A DNA stretch of 64,000 nucleotides from Siphonodentalium dalli (GCA_032622095.1 CP136067.1:51375899-51439898), one strand, 5' to 3'; shown: positions 35,401 to 50,025, counted from the stretch's first letter. The notes: generated from the sequence alone by a model not told the origin. Translations and numbers: made by a program.

Positions 35401-37939
35401 CTGAGCAATGCCAGGTACCCTATCTAGTAATTGATACAGATATGATGGACTTATTTTTTGTATGGTGGAATGATTAGGTCCCGCGCTGACAGCACCCCTC
35501 CTCTCGTGCAAGTTTCCTCACCAAGCAGGTACTCACTGTCTGATGGCTCTATTTTCATATTTTAAAATCACCTCCATATCACCTTATTGTGAAGTGCATC
35601 ATTGATCTACCATTTAGTAAAGGTATCCCACAAATTTGTCATAAATGTACTTCAAAGCTTCAAATATATTACTGTATGCAGACATCTATCCAATTATTGG
35701 AGATCCTAACACAGGCTTGTCTTTCAACACACAATTGATACAAACGCTTGCCACTCAAGGCACATATCTAAATTATTGTTCCTTCAATACATTGAAACTC
35801 CACAAGTACAACAGGGCATCAGATGAATATTTAAACTAAACTGTTTAAAAAATGGAAAGATTCTTTGCAAACTTCAAGCTTCTGTTGGACCATCAGAGGA
35901 GATACTGTAGGGAATCTTTTTGACCAAACCACTTTGATTTGAAATGGAAGTGCGCGACTAAAATATTGTAATCTGTGGGTAACATCAGGTGTGGTTTCTT
36001 CACTGCTTCAAGATTGCTGACTAATATTGATTTGAATTTATAGATATTGGGATGAAATATCTCCAAATATTGACAGTAGAATTCTTGTCTATAGGCTCTA
36101 TAAAAACTGGTAATTTAGTAACACAGCTGGGGGATAATACAAATGGAAACACTTTAGAAATGACCTATTGAAAGATGCAATTGCCCACATGCCTGTAAAT
36201 ATATTCATTATTGACTGAATGTAATGCAGAACCGCATGCACTGTATCTGTAATTGATAAACATCTTGCAATGGTTATTTCATTTATAACACTGGTTATAC
36301 ATTTTGGTATATCTTAAAAGGATAAGATATAAAAATGTCGTTTCATCTCATCGATAGAGGCAATATTATTTTCATCTCATGCATCCATGAAATGTTGGAA
36401 GGTCTTCTCCCCAACTGTTTTCAGAGGCCATATATCCAGGACAATGGAGAGAGAGAGAAAGAGAAATACTGTCAAAAAATTTATTCAAATTCAGGAAAAG
36501 TCCATAACAACAATATCTAATATGTGCTCTATAGTAGTACATACATGTATATATTAAAGTATGGAGCTTCAAAGATAAAATGAGAGTTGCACACAATATT
36601 GTATTTAAGAAATGAATAACACACACACAAACCCACTGCATTCATTTCTTTATTTATATAGCTTTTTTATTGTTTATTCGCATAAACAAGACCAAAATCA
36701 CCAACCAAATAAAGTTAAAATTTGTGGCCAATTTGGTCCAACAGTTTAACCTGAAGTAGGAACATATGCCATTATGGACTGTTGGTTTAAAAACATACAT
36801 GAGGGAAAAATAAACCAAACTATGAGAACAATTCTAACCTATTTTTTATGTGAACATCTAATCTACAACTAATGTTATACCAGGCATGAAATTTTCAACT
36901 GTTTAAGTTTTGATCAAATAGGGGGTCAAAACTCCACACTCCTTCCCTGTTGCCTCCAACATTGCCCCCACCCAGGCTTCCTAGAAATCAATATTATTAT
37001 AACAGTACCAAACAGGATAGAGAGCTAATCTCTTATCTCTGCCCCTATTAGAACAAATGTGAATCCCCATTTATGAGATCGATTCATCTAGTAATATCAA
37101 TATACCCCCACTATCCAATAGGGTATGATTTCACCTGGATAAGTGGTGGTTAACAAAATAATATTGGGACAGCCAAGTCTGTATTTAGAGTGTCTGACCT
37201 CTGCAGAATGAGGTCCACAAAAGGTGAATTTAATGAGTCATGACACTATTCCCCCCAAGGTGGAATAGCACAACGTATTCACCCTCTGGGGATATCATTT
37301 CCTAACGAGAGGCCAATCACGACCGACAGATGTTTAACCCATACCTTGGCGATAGCGATTAGCTATAACTGATAATTGGTCTAAGATATGATCACAGTAA
37401 TACATATATCAGTACTTAAACTTAAAATCAAAAGCTAAAATAATTTGTCTTAAGAAGGGGTTAAAGTATTTGGGGTGGGGGAGGAGTCTATTTAAATCTC
37501 ATAACTCTGTCCCTATTCACACAATGACCTCTCACTGTGAGATCCAATGGTTTAGCCATTAATAAATTTGACAGATAGGATAAACAATTATCCAGCCAGC
37601 AGATTGTTTGTCTTTACCTTCATACAACCACCCCTAGAGCTTTGGTACATATGTCACCACTTAATTAATAACAGATTTCGGTTGGAATGACATCTATTAA
37701 AGGTACTCTCATATACTCTGGATATTGGATGTTCACATGGCAATTTATTGCTATCATTATATTACATGCAACTATTGCAATAAAATCTTCATATCTTCAA
37801 AAAAGGACATCACACCTAATTAATGGTATACAACTAAAACAAATTAGTGTCAATGAATTTTTTTTTTTTAATTAAATATTTTTTTATTATTTAATATAAA
37901 AGTTTTTTAATATTTTTTGCGTGTTAAATTGAGCGAGGA

Positions 37940-38360
37940 AATTCAATCTATAAAAGGGTCATAACTCCTTTAAAATAAATCGGATCAAACCCAAATTCGA
38001 ACATGATCTGTATTTTGGGCTGACAATCTCACATACCAAATTTGGTGTCAATCAGATGAATTTTTTTTTTAGTTATGGCAGCATGTGTAAATTCTGAGTA
38101 AAAAAGGGCCATAACCAGCCCAAACTGTAAAAAAAAAAAAACTCGAATCAAACCCATATTCGAACTCGAACTGTATTTTGGGCTGAGAAACCTATATACA
38201 AAACTTGGTTCCGATCAAATAGAAAATGTTAGAGCTATCGCATTATGCCTAAAGTGTCTACGGACGGACAGACAGATGGATGTACAGATGGATAGATGAA
38301 CGACGAGTGGTCAATCCGGACATTGACACTATGTGTACCATACTATGGTATAGGTACACA
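37940..38360 (+). repeat. Dispersed repeat family, copy 1
   Basis: Contains ggatcaaaccca and ttcgaac followed by tctgtattttgggctg, repeated at about 150-165 bp, and ends with a GGACGGACAGAC tract, gacgagtggtcaatccggac and ccatactatggtataggtacacata. The final part is self-complementary around accatactatggta. Confidence 0.7.
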
Positions 38361-38949
38361 TAAAAAGTTTTATCTCATGCAGAGTACAAGAAAAATGTAT
38401 CAAAGTTCAAACCTGTTGTGCCTTTTTAATATTTCTATTCACATTTGTAATCAATTGAAATCAATGTCGAAAAAACTTTCCATTAATATATAAATAAAAC
38501 AAACTAGACCTACAGTTCTAAAAGTGTTTTGAATAATTATTTTGTTCTCATAGACTGACACAGAGCTCTCAAGTTTTAAAAAATTTGAAAACCAAAGTTG
38601 TCTTCCCATGCAACCAACAAATCTACTAAACACAATCACATTATTAACCCCCAATAGTAATGCTATTAAACAATAAAACCAGATTATGTCTTTAAGATGA
38701 AATTTAAATAACCATGCATATAAAATATAAAAGCATAAACATTCCATCTATGATATCTCATCATATGGCCAACACATCTGCTAGCAGTTAATTAACTCAA
38801 TGCAAGAGAGAGTCATTGTCACTTTATACTATCTCTGTTGCTCAATGTGAGAAGACAACTTCATGGCATTGTAAACCTGATTTATTAGATTCTACCTGGA
38901 CAGTGCAAACTGTGTATCTTTGATATATTTTAGAGATGAATAAAATAAT

Positions 38950-39478
38950 CAAAGGGTCATAACGCCCGCCATTAAATAATATCGGATCAAACCCATATTC
39001 GAACTCGATCTGTATTTTGAGTTGAGAAACTCATACAAAATTTGGTTTCTATCAGTTGGAATATGGTTGATTTATCGAAGCATGCATGAATTCTATGTCA
39101 AAGGGCCATAACTCCATTAAAAAATATCGGATCAAACCCATATTCGAACTAGATATGTATTTTGGGCTAAGAAACTCGCATACCAGATTTGGTGACGGTC
39201 AGATAAATTTTTTTTGAGTTATGGCAGCATGCATGAATTCTAAGTCGAAAAAGGGCCATAACTCCATAAAAAAAAATCTGATCAAACCCATATTCGAACT
39301 TGATCTGTATTTGGTGCTGAGAAATTCATATACAAAATTTGGTTCTGATCAGATAGAATATATTTCAGTTATCGCACCATGCGTAAAGTGTCTACAGACA
39401 GACAGACTAACGACGAGTGGTCAATCCGGACAAAGACACTATGTTTACCATACTATGGTATGGGTAAACATAATATAA
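38950..39478 (+). repeat. Dispersed repeat family, copy 2
   Basis: Same family as 37940-38360, with three internal units (aagggtcataac, aagggccataactcc) and the same end: gacgagtggtcaatccggac, then ccatactatggtatgggtaaacata. Confidence 0.7.
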
Positions 39479-39493
39479 GTGTCAATGACACTG

Positions 39494-40142
39494 TAGCTCA
39501 ACTTAGGTAGGGGAATAATTTAATGGTTGACAGTAAATGGAGGAATAGGAAAGGTGCCAATTGAAATGTCTAACCTAGCTGTGCCAAAGGATTTAGTCAT
39601 GTAAAGAGTAAAATCCAAGATGGCTGCTGGCTGCCATGTTTTTTGGCCGAGCGAGCCCAAAATGACTCGTTCCCATCCACATGTCATTGTTAACATCCAT
39701 GACAAATTTCATGAAGATCCGACTAAAGCTACGACCTGCAGCCCGCGCCAAAGGATTTAGTCATGCGAAGAGTAAAATCCAAAATGGCTGCTGGCGGCCA
39801 TGTTTTTTGACCGAACGACCCCAAAATCACTCGTTCCCATCTACAATGTCAATATGAACATCCATGACAAATTTCATGATGATCAGACGAACAGTACGAT
39901 CTGTAGCCCGCGCCAATGGATTTAATTTTGAAATCCAAGATGGCCACCAGTGTCCATGTTTTTTGGCCGAATGACCCCAAAATGACTCGTTCCCATCTAC
40001 ATGTCAATGTCAACATTCATGACAAATTTCATAAAGATCAGACCAAAGGTACGACCTGTAGCCCGCGCCAAAGGAAATTGTTGACAGACACACAGACGAC
40101 AACTCATGGCAATAGCTCAAACTTACAAAGTAAGTTGAGCTA
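39494..40142 (+). mobile_element. Short TIR element (tagctcaactta ends), copy 1
   Basis: Starts tagctcaactta at 39494 and ends taagttgagcta at 40131-40142, an exact 12-bp inverted repeat. Inside are three units of about 165 bp, each with caaaggatttagtcatg, aaatccaagatggctg, tttttggccga, and gtacgacctg-agcccgcgcc. No protein is encoded. The last 30 bp also form a hairpin by themselves. Confidence 0.75.
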
Positions 40143-40764
40143 AAAATGACCCTATTTGAACAAGGCCCATCCATACTGAATATAATTTACTTTCATTAAA
40201 GATTAAAGTTTCATAACTCTGCAGATGTTATAATGGTGTTACCATTTTCAAATTTTAAAACATGTTTAAAAAAAAAATTATGTTTGTTAAATTGAGCAAG
40301 GTGAAAATTCAAAAAAAACTGAATTAAATTTTTTTATTTATTTTTTAAGTTATATCACTGGCTCCGTCAACATTTGAACCAGTGACTTCATTTGAACTAA
40401 TCTTAATCACAGTCCCCCAAGGACCCTTTGTACCAAATATGAACCCATTCGCCCCAATGAAATTTGAGAAGTAGTCATTTTAAAAATTACTAAGGTGGAA
40501 AAGAGTTATGGTTCATTTGAAAAAACCTGAATGTGATTCACATAGGGAACATCAACACCAAATATGAACCCATTCTGTCTTACAGTTTTGGAGGAGAAGA
40601 TGATTCTTGACGGACGGACAGACAAGGAGTGATGATTATAGCTCCACCGGAAACTTCGTTTCAGGTGAGCTGAAAAGCTGAAAGTATTTATTTTCATAAA
40701 ATCTGCCAAGTATTTTTAACCCACACAGAACCAAGTCAGTCCAATAATAGCTTGAGTTTCACTA

Positions 40765-41316
40765 GACCAAGTCTTCTCAGTCCACAACAGCTTGGGACAT
40801 CTGTTGGGTTGATGCGGTTTTGGAAGAGTCCCCTCCCATTACTCTTCTATAACAAACTTTACATCCATAATTGTGTGTGGGAGTTATCTTGCTTATGTCT
40901 TCAGATGAGGTCAAATGGATGCTTTGTGTATATGAACATAGATGGCAGCCTTTCCCAAGCACGATGATACAAAAGTATCAAACATGCATAATTATATCAG
41001 AGGTCCATTAAATGTCAGAGCAACAAAATTGATAAGAAAACAAAGCTTTGTTTTCCAGAGAATTTTGATTTGTCTTGCTATCAGAAAATGTATTTAAACA
41101 ATACATGAAACGATCATATCATCACTTTACCTTTTCTATCAAGATTATTCTGTCAGATTATTTATCACATTCAGGGGTTCATGTGAATGTCTGGGCTTCA
41201 CATGTACATATAGTACATATTTTGAATGAAAGTCCATTATAGAAGAGTAACGGGAGGCGACTAAAACAGCATCATCCCAACCGATATCCGATGTTGTGGA
41301 CCGAGAAGACTTGGTC
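40765..41316. mobile_element. 552-bp TIR element with TA target duplication
   Basis: Left end gaccaagtcttctcagtcca is the near-exact inverse of the right end (tggaccgagaagacttggtc); the inverted repeats extend about 80 bp to ccattactcttctataa. It is flanked by TA at 40763-40764 and 41317-41318, as in Tc1/mariner-type elements. No transposase. Single ends of the same family occur at about 29615-29645 and 62550-62580. Confidence 0.8.
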
Positions 41317-43075
41317 TAGAGTATCAGCTGTGAATTATCAATCGATTTCAATGTTCTGGTCACGTGATGCCACGGGCGATGCATTTGAACTATGAGGGGG
41401 AAAATGACATTGGAGATTTTGTTTTTGTGATGCGTACTATAAAAGACGAATGGAGCCCTCAATTTAATGTCCTCATAGTAGTGAACATCCCTACCAAATT
41501 TCATTGAGATCCAAGCTACTGTTCAAGTTATGATATGAAAAGACATCAGACGTACGTCTGCACGTCTGACGGACGGCTAGACAGGTGCAAAACAGTATAC
41601 CCCACTTTTTTTTAATAAAATATGTGTACACATATGAAAATAATGCATGAACATTATGTATCACGCAGCTTGAAATAATTATAGCTTCCACATCAGTAAT
41701 CAAATAATATAATATGTTCTTACAGCGAATCGCCCATTGTCAATGTTTGTAACATTTGTCTTGCTTGTAAGCAAAATATAAATTTTATTTTGAGAAGTTT
41801 GAATTGGTTTTAGGAAAACGTCCGATATCCTAAAGTTCTTCATAGTTTCATAATTTTGGGAATCTGAGCCCCATTGCTTATATATTACAGCATCAAAGGG
41901 ACGGAGTTTACAAAAATTGTGAAGTTACAAGTCGAGGCATGATAAAACTTATATATACTATGGCAAGTGACAATATCATATTAATATTAACACCTAACAC
42001 TACCATACATTGTGACTATTTACAATAGGTCCCGATTTGCAGAATTCCCCTAAAATGGCGAAAAAGAGAGATTTGAAGGGGAACAGTTGTGTACATGTCA
42101 ATTGAGACTGATTTTAAACGATGTGCAAATTTAAAACTGAGCAAAAACTAGAAGGAATCCTGAGTTTACATCAAACCACATGGCAGACAAAATGGCTATG
42201 TTGATGTATTACACACATTACTAAATGTTAGACTGAATGGACAAATATAGGTCTGCATGTATGCCAATAGTTTCATACAAGCAACAAACATCAACACAAT
42301 TACCCATATGTGAAGTGACAAAACATGGTAACATTGATGATGTTGAAATACATGTGATTGTTAAGAAGTACACATGATCCAGACTGATGGTGCGCGAAAG
42401 CACGACCTACAACCATGGAGTGACACCTTCCCTGACCAAATAGCCTGAATTAGTTATGTCAACACAACCTGCAGACAAGTAGCATATACACGGTTGTGGT
42501 TTTACTTCTTTCTAGTTCATTTCAATGATGTCTATAACTATTTCAGAGTCCGAATAATTATTTCGAGCATATAAACACACATCTTCACAACAAATTGATG
42601 ACGCAGTTATGTTTTACACTATGTAAATCTGTCTTGATGGTGTTTAAGATATACATGTATCTTCAGGAATGATTAAGCACTTATACTGTAATCAGATCCA
42701 AGATATTTACAAAAATATTTGTGTCCGTTTTAAATTCGCCCATTTAAAACTGAGCAAAAAAATAGTGCTGCACAAATTTAAATACAAGTAAGGTATACAC
42801 AGCAAATGTTTATCAACCTTGGCACATATTTTTGATAGAACAAGCCACTTTTATCGATTATTGTATCATTTTTCGTTTAAAATATGTCTCAATTGAGATA
42901 TACATACACCCATTCCTCCCTTCAAATCTTTTTTTTCCGCCCATTTATGGGACCTACGCAAATGGGGATATACTAATTTGGATAACCAAATCAGCTTTTT
43001 GTGAAATTCCATTGTTGTTGTACTGGATGATATGGGGATTATGTATCTTTAATAATGAAAGTGTCAATGACACTG

Positions 43076-44065
43076 TAGCTCAACCTGGAGAGGTGATAAT
43101 TCATACATTACAGCCAATGGAGATACATGTATAAGGAATGCGGAAAGTTGTTATTTTTAAGTAGCGTTCACCAGAGGTCAACCCGAAGCACCTTATGAAG
43201 TTTGGGATCAATGAGAAAAAAAATCATGTTGTCAGTCAAGGGCATGAAAAGGTATTTAGTGATGCAAAGAGTAAAATCCAAGATGGCTGCCGGCAGTTCT
43301 TTGAATATTGTTCAAATTCAAGAGCTGCCATCCAGAATTGATCGTGAAATGCCTGTAAATTTTTTGAACATTTCTCCAATAAACGTCCGCTGCAGGGTGT
43401 ACTGATGTATTAATTTGTGAAATCCAAGATGGCTGTATGTTTGTTTTTAAAAAAATTTGGAAAAAATTTGATGGCTCCCATCTAGTGACAATGAGGGATG
43501 TGGCCTGTAGGGAATGGCGAAGGATTTAGTTATGCAAAGAATAAAATCCAAGATGGCCACTGGTGGCCATGTTTTTCAACTAAATTTAATGACTCTTTAT
43601 CTAGTGGTTCATATGAAGTTTGGTGACGAATGGATTATGGATGTGAACTCTAGCCTACTGTAGGGCGCCAAAGAATTTAGTCATGCAAAGAGTAAAATCT
43701 AAGATGGCTGCCAGCAGCTATGTTTTTCATAAAAATTCATTAAATTTTGATAGCCACCAACCAGAGGTGACCCTAAACATGGCTGTAAATTTTCAAAACA
43801 TTTTTCCAATAAATACCAACTGAAAGGTGTGCCGATGAATTCAAATTTGAAATCCAAGATGGCTGTTTTAAACGAATTTCGGGAAACATTCATGGCTCCC
43901 ATGTAGAGGTCACTCCAAAGATCCTTATGAAGTTGGTGATGATCGGATGAGAGCTGTGACCTGTAGGGTGTGCTAAAGGAAATTGTTGACAGATGGACGG
44001 ATACACGCTCAGACAAACGCCATCCCATGGCAATAGCTTACATTTTACTTTGGCAAGTTGAGCTA
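43076..44065 (+). mobile_element. Short TIR element (tagctcaac ends), copy 2
   Basis: Related to 39494-40142: both are preceded by gtgtcaatgacactg, begin tagctcaac and end gttgagcta. It holds more internal units (aaatccaagatggc at about 43275, 43421, 43545, 43696 and 43850). Open frames across it are repeat artefacts. Confidence 0.7.
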
Positions 44066-45510
44066 AAAATTGCACCTAAACAAAATAGAGCAAAATATTT
44101 TATAACAGACATATGCACAAGACTGACAGAACTGATTTCAATATCTCGCACCAAACTTTGCAAATCCTTTGCATTGAAGTGGAGTATAGGAGAAGGATGA
44201 ATCATAAGTTTGTCTTTTACACAGCCTTAGGTGGTGTCTTCTCTTGAGAAAGTTTTGTTCTCATTTTTTTCTTTAACTGTGTCTTTGCAACCATTTATCT
44301 GTCTTGACCAATGTCAGTCTTATATAGAAACTGAGAAAAATCTTCATTGGAGCTGGTGAAGCTGGTGTTGGCTGATTTTCTTTTAGAAGTTATGCCAGAC
44401 ATCCCCTCCTGCCTCTGAAATGGGCCTCAATCCTTACCACGTGAAATGTCAGAACCTGAAATATAAATTTGCATCAACACAACTAACAATTAATAGTAAT
44501 AACTTCAGCCAGTCCGGAGGATAAACTCAGTTCAGAGGAGAAAAAGTGTCAATATTGCATTCAACCACCTGAGTGTAATCGCTATTTTTGTCATATCAAA
44601 AGTTGCTGCCACACAAAAGACACTTGCACTGTCGATCAGGCATGGATTCGAAGACACCATTGCTATTCTACTTCTAATTATTATTTATGTTTTCTTTTAT
44701 TTTAAATATTTTTATTATCATGACGTCAGCGTGCTTTGTCAAAATATTAAATCAAAGCTGCGTTGAATTTGGCATGATACAGTGCAATTTGTTGTTTTAG
44801 GCCAAAAGTCGAACATTTTCCTACTTTCACTGACTTTTGGTTATCAGTTTGAAAATTTCCAAACGTAGGGATTATATCAGTTTGTAAATTTACAACAGTG
44901 GGAAAGCTTGAGATGGTTGGAAATTTCCAACCCAAGTGCGATGGGGTGCAAAGGAATTTCATAGACTTGGATATTTGGTATGGTTCAAGGAGGTGTGCAG
45001 TTGCACATTCAATGTGGACATCTCTGTTAAATCCCATTTTCTAATTTAATTGTCTTTATATTATAGCCCTACTATGCAAATTATGTTCATTCAATTTGAT
45101 TTATTTGCAAAAGCACCAACAAAGGCAGTATGCTAATAAAACAATACATCAATATATATATATATATCAGTTTGTAAAATATATATAAAGAGTAGGATCT
45201 CTCTGGCTGATAATGACTTTTCTCCCAGACCCCTATGATCGATTCAACCAAATTTGTTTGTGGTAACTCGGGGTACCCCATCGGATGTTATAATGCTGTT
45301 ATTTTATCGAAATTTTGATTTAAAAAAATAAATAAACTTAATTTTTTGTTTAAATGTGTTTTGACTTCAACCAAAAAAATAATTTTAAATTCAATATTTT
45401 TTTCAACTTTTTAAATAAAATTTAAAAAAAAATCAAAATGATTAAACAAACAAATTGTGCTAAAAGTGCACAAAGAGGCCGCGGTTGAATAAAGGCTCAC
45501 AGAAAGAGTG

Positions 45511-46464
45511 TAGGGTCCTGCGAATTGGAGATTTTGATCGAATCGAATATCGAATCGAATTCAGGAAATCGAATCGAATATCGAATCGAATCATATCTGT
45601 ATGTTGCATTCTCAATTGGGCATGTATTGTCAACGATTAGACGATTTGTGAAACGTTCCATGAACTACATGCACGAAGTTCCATCATAACTCATGTGGCG
45701 ATGAACCGTCATTTAAAATACTATTAACTTCCATTGATATTGATTAAAACGACATTTTTCGACCGTCACGGCGATTAAAATATAACCAATAAACGGATTA
45801 TTGGAACTAAAATCACGCAAAATTTGTACAGATTGCACGTGCATGTAAAATTGCAAATCAACATACGGAATCACCCGTTATTATAAACTTGAAGATGCAA
45901 CAACAGTCGCAGTGTAGCCTGTTTATGTAGTGCTGGATGCTTCTTGGACAGATTATTCCATAGAAGGGTCATTGTCCCAGATGCTTGCGATTTATACACC
46001 ATGACCATGTTGCATTCGTCACATGTGTAAGCATGCAGCGTTATCATCTTTAAAATAAACATGAATAACGGATGCCGTTTTGTCAAGTGTCAAAGAACGC
46101 TCCGAAAAGAAAACACCGCCAAAATGCATTTTTCGATGCCGGGAACACGTGTTGTTTAAATTCTGAGCTATATACATAACGCGGAATCTGAGACGGATAG
46201 ACTGCGGATAACGCTAGCGGTTGATCAGTCTCATAGCTATTATAATTCAGGCGCGTCGTCGGTCCAATGATAATTATAAGGTGCATATATACATCATTTT
46301 CTGTAATTAAATAGCACAAAACAGCTAAGATCGACGTGTGTACCTGCCCGTAAACCGCCTACTTTTCCGTAAGTGTATATTCGAAATTTCGAGTTGGCAA
46401 TTTCGAATCGAATTCGAATCGAATTTGACTTTCGAATCGAATCTCGAATATTCGCAGGACCCTA
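45511..46464. mobile_element. hAT element, 954 bp, perfect 8-bp target duplication
   Basis: Ends are tagggtcctgcgaat and attcgcaggacccta, imperfectly extended inwards by tcgaatcgaat-type subterminal repeats. It is flanked by AAAGAGTG at 45503-45510 and 46465-46472, the 8-bp scar of hAT insertion. Inside, on the minus strand (45871-46086), CDECNMVMVYKS followed by LSKKHPALH looks like the remnant of a BED zinc finger, the DNA-binding domain at the start of many hAT transposases. The catalytic part is missing. Confidence 0.88.
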
Positions 46465-48059
46465 AAAGAGTGTGTCTAAGATCAAAATTTATCAGTAGCT
46501 CGCTCCCCTAAATCCGATCTCATATTTTTTAGTAAGACACACATGTATAATTCCCATGCGCAGTGACATAAGAGCTCCGTTCAATGATGTCGATATCAAT
46601 GCCAGAACTTTATTATTATGTTAATTAGAATATAATTATGATATTCAATTTGTGTTGTGTTATTTAGTGTTGACTGTGAGATAAACATTGGTGATAATGG
46701 TGGTTGAACAATTTTGTCAGCAAGAAAAGACTCATTCAAAATGGAACTATATTTTTTCTTGAAGGGTTTCTTTGGTTGTGGTAAAGAAATAAAAATATTT
46801 TTTTAACCCCAGGCATTTCGAGATCATTTTCCTTGCTAAAATGTGATTATGTGATAGAATTGATCTCGAATTCATCCAATTTATTTACAAAATTTATAAA
46901 CCTTGTCCACAAAATTTGTATTTGAGTCGAGCTTTAGCTTGGTTAATAAATTTAATATAAAATTGCGACTCATTAGAGATCCTCTACGTATGCACTTAGT
47001 GCACAAATGGACTGCAGGCCGATCCAACACTAAATATGGAGCCAGTTTCAGCCACATAATAAAATAACATGAATTTTTATTGTGTAATGGCATACATAAA
47101 TATTTATTCAGAACACTTATCAAATAAGTGCCTGACAACATTGCCCAATTTACAATTCAATATAAATACTGATAAGACTGGCACTATGAAGACTACAACA
47201 GTCAGTACTTGTCAAATTTACTTCAAAATAAATAGTTAGAATTATACACTCAGCTTAGAAATTAAAGTGTTCACAGTGACATACATATTCTTGATTCAAT
47301 TAATTTGAAGGCAGAGTATTAAATCTGCAAGGACTGCACCTTCTTGAATAACCAACCCAATTTGAGCAAACCTGATATGAGATTCATGTGTTGACATTTA
47401 ATATGTGCACCACATGTGTACATGTGTTGGAAGACATATAAAATGTATTACACTGACATTCATCAGAAGAGTTATTTGAATTAAGTGAATGTTATCAGGA
47501 ACTAAATTCTACAGGTAGTTCATACTCAAATTTAAATGTTAAAATAGTAGGAAAAGGGTACGAAAGATTTTAGATACCAGTCAGGTATTTAAAGCTTAAT
47601 GAAACTGTCCAATTTTGTCCTCATCAGAAGCAGAACCCACCCTATGATATCGTGTTATAAACTAATAAATAGTGGGAAAAAGGGAAAAATATTACAACTG
47701 GGAGCCCCTTCTCTTGATTTATATTGGTCTATAATTATATATTCATTTTGGTATTTATAATTGGTTGGAAAAAAAAATCAAATGTCATTGAAAAAATATG
47801 CAATCAATCCGCCATCCCCTCCCCTCCTCTGTTGGCATATCCCTGCGAGAATAGGACATGTAGGATGATTTATTTGGATGTCTGACTACTAACTCTGACA
47901 TGCATTTCAACACCCACCTCCATGTTCTATTTGAGTAAGTACATGTGTGCCCCACTATTATGAGTACACATGGACATATAAAGACTTTGAAAAAAACAAA
48001 TTCTAGTATGTCAGTGAGTATGTGGGTTAATACTACACATGTAACCTCTGTCAAACAAG

Positions 48060-48220
48060 TATTTCATTTAGATTAAATAGTGGATTCAACTTTACTCCTG
48101 CCACCAATAGACCAGGCATTGTTTCTGCTGGATCTGCCCCAGTCACCCAAGGACCAAATATATACAGACGGACGGATGACTATAGCTCCACCAGAGACTT
48201 CACATTAGGTGAGCTAAAAT
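48060..48220 (+). repeat. Fragment of a GGACGGAC-ended dispersed repeat
   Basis: Ends with acagacggacggatgactatagctccaccagagacttc and aggtgagctaaaa; a sister end lies at 40605-40680 (gacggacggacagac, tatagctccaccgg, caggtgagctgaaaa). Confidence 0.6.
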
Positions 48221-49394
48221 CCACATCACTTTATCATATACTATCCTTAACAACCTAATCGACAATACATTTTTTGTATAATTGCAACCACTTTTTTGCT
48301 TTTTGTGATAACTCATTTTTTTGCCAATGTCACTGAGTATAATAGTAAATGCAGATTTAAATCATTACCTTTATTAAGATTCATATCCTTTTGTTCTCAT
48401 CCAATAGCTCATTTGATAAGTTATGGTCCAATTTCTGTTCACATTGGGATATAGCTACGATATCTAAAAATAAAATATACAGGTACTTTATAATCACTCA
48501 GAATAAATTAATATGTACCACAATATGGTGGTAGACTGTTTGTCTATATGACATTGGATTATCAACTTGAAATTGTACTGCTGCAATCTTTTTAAACTGA
48601 TTTTGTCCATAGTTTCAGATAGTTTGCTTAAATTTAAGTAAGATTCTGCAAATATCAAATTTCGGATCGAATTGAATATTTAAAACAACTTGAGTTAAAC
48701 CAAATTGCCATTCATGGAAATTAACGAGAGTATGAGAAATGATATAAGATTAACATGAGTGAATTATAGATCACCACAAAGTCTTGGGTCATTAAAGAAG
48801 CATGTTTATATTGTGGACACTCTTTGATTCAGAAATTCAATCCAGTCCAGTAAATTAACTGTTGCAAATAACTTATGAAGCGGACCATTACGAGTATAAA
48901 AATGAGATATCCTATAGAGTATAGTGCTTGTGTAGAGAGTTAGGAAATCAGAGAGATGTACAACACAATTTCAAAGATCCATCATGTTACCTTCATGTAT
49001 GTGCCTTCACATTAATCTCTATTTAAATAATTACTGTTGAACAAATAAATAAAAACAAAAACAATTCATTAAACTTTACTGTTTTTGATACCAAACATTT
49101 TCACTCAGGAAAATAAACATTTGTCTGGTTTCCTCAATGAGATAATTGTTTTTGTGCACTCAAATCACGAGATATCCTCTTAATATACATGTGGTTGATG
49201 TCAGCGTCAATAAATTTGTTACCAATTGTTGTGCTCTTCGACAACTCTAGTCCACAGCATTAGATTCCTTGTGTCAAAGAAATGCCTATATATAAGTGGT
49301 ATTTTTCTGCACCAACCCAAAATATGTTACTGTATCTATTACATTGAGAAGAAAAAATCACTGGGTTCATGTTTATGTGTGAAAAGATAAAAGA

Positions 49395-50025
49395 TCTAAT
49401 ATATATTTTGGGACTTCTGTCTGTTTGTTTGTTAGCAATGACCGGGAAAACTGCCTGACAGATTTTGACGAAATGTTTATACCTAGGGTTACTTTTGTCT
49501 GGGGAATGTTTTGGACGTGTCAAATCGTGACCCTGACCTGACCTTGACCTTCAAAAATGTCAATTCAAGGTCAAATCTGGTAAAACGGGACGGATTTAGA
49601 CGAAATTTGATACCTATAGGTACCGGTACCTTTGTCCGGGGAGTCTTTTGGACGAGTCAAATCGTGACCCCGACCTGATCTTGACCTTCAAAGTTCAATT
49701 CAAGGTCAAATCGGGTAAAACGGACAAATTTCGATAAATTTGAGACCTAGGGTTAATTTTGTTCGGGGAGTGTTTTGGACGGGTCAAATCGTGACCCCGA
49801 CCTAACCTTCAAAATGGTCAATTCAAGGTCAAATTGCGAATTTTGACGGTATTTTGACGAAATTTGGTACCTACGGTTACTTTTGTCCGAGGAGTGTTTT
49901 GGATGGGACAAATCGTGACCCCGACCTGACCTTGACCTTCAAAATGGTCAATTCAAGGTCAAATCGCGCATTTCGCCAGAAAGCAGAGGGGAAACAGCCC
50001 GGACGAAGTCGGGTCCACCAGCTAG
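49395..50025 (+). mobile_element. Short non-autonomous Helitron
   Basis: The start is TCTAATATATAT preceded by A. The end is a short GC hairpin (cccggacgaagtcggg) followed by ccaccagCTAG and then T. TC start, CTRR end, a hairpin just before it and an A/T insertion site are the signature of Helitrons. The interior is four tandem units of 124-137 bp (caaatcgtgacc at about 49521, 49658, 49785 and 49909). There is no Rep/helicase gene. Confidence 0.75.
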
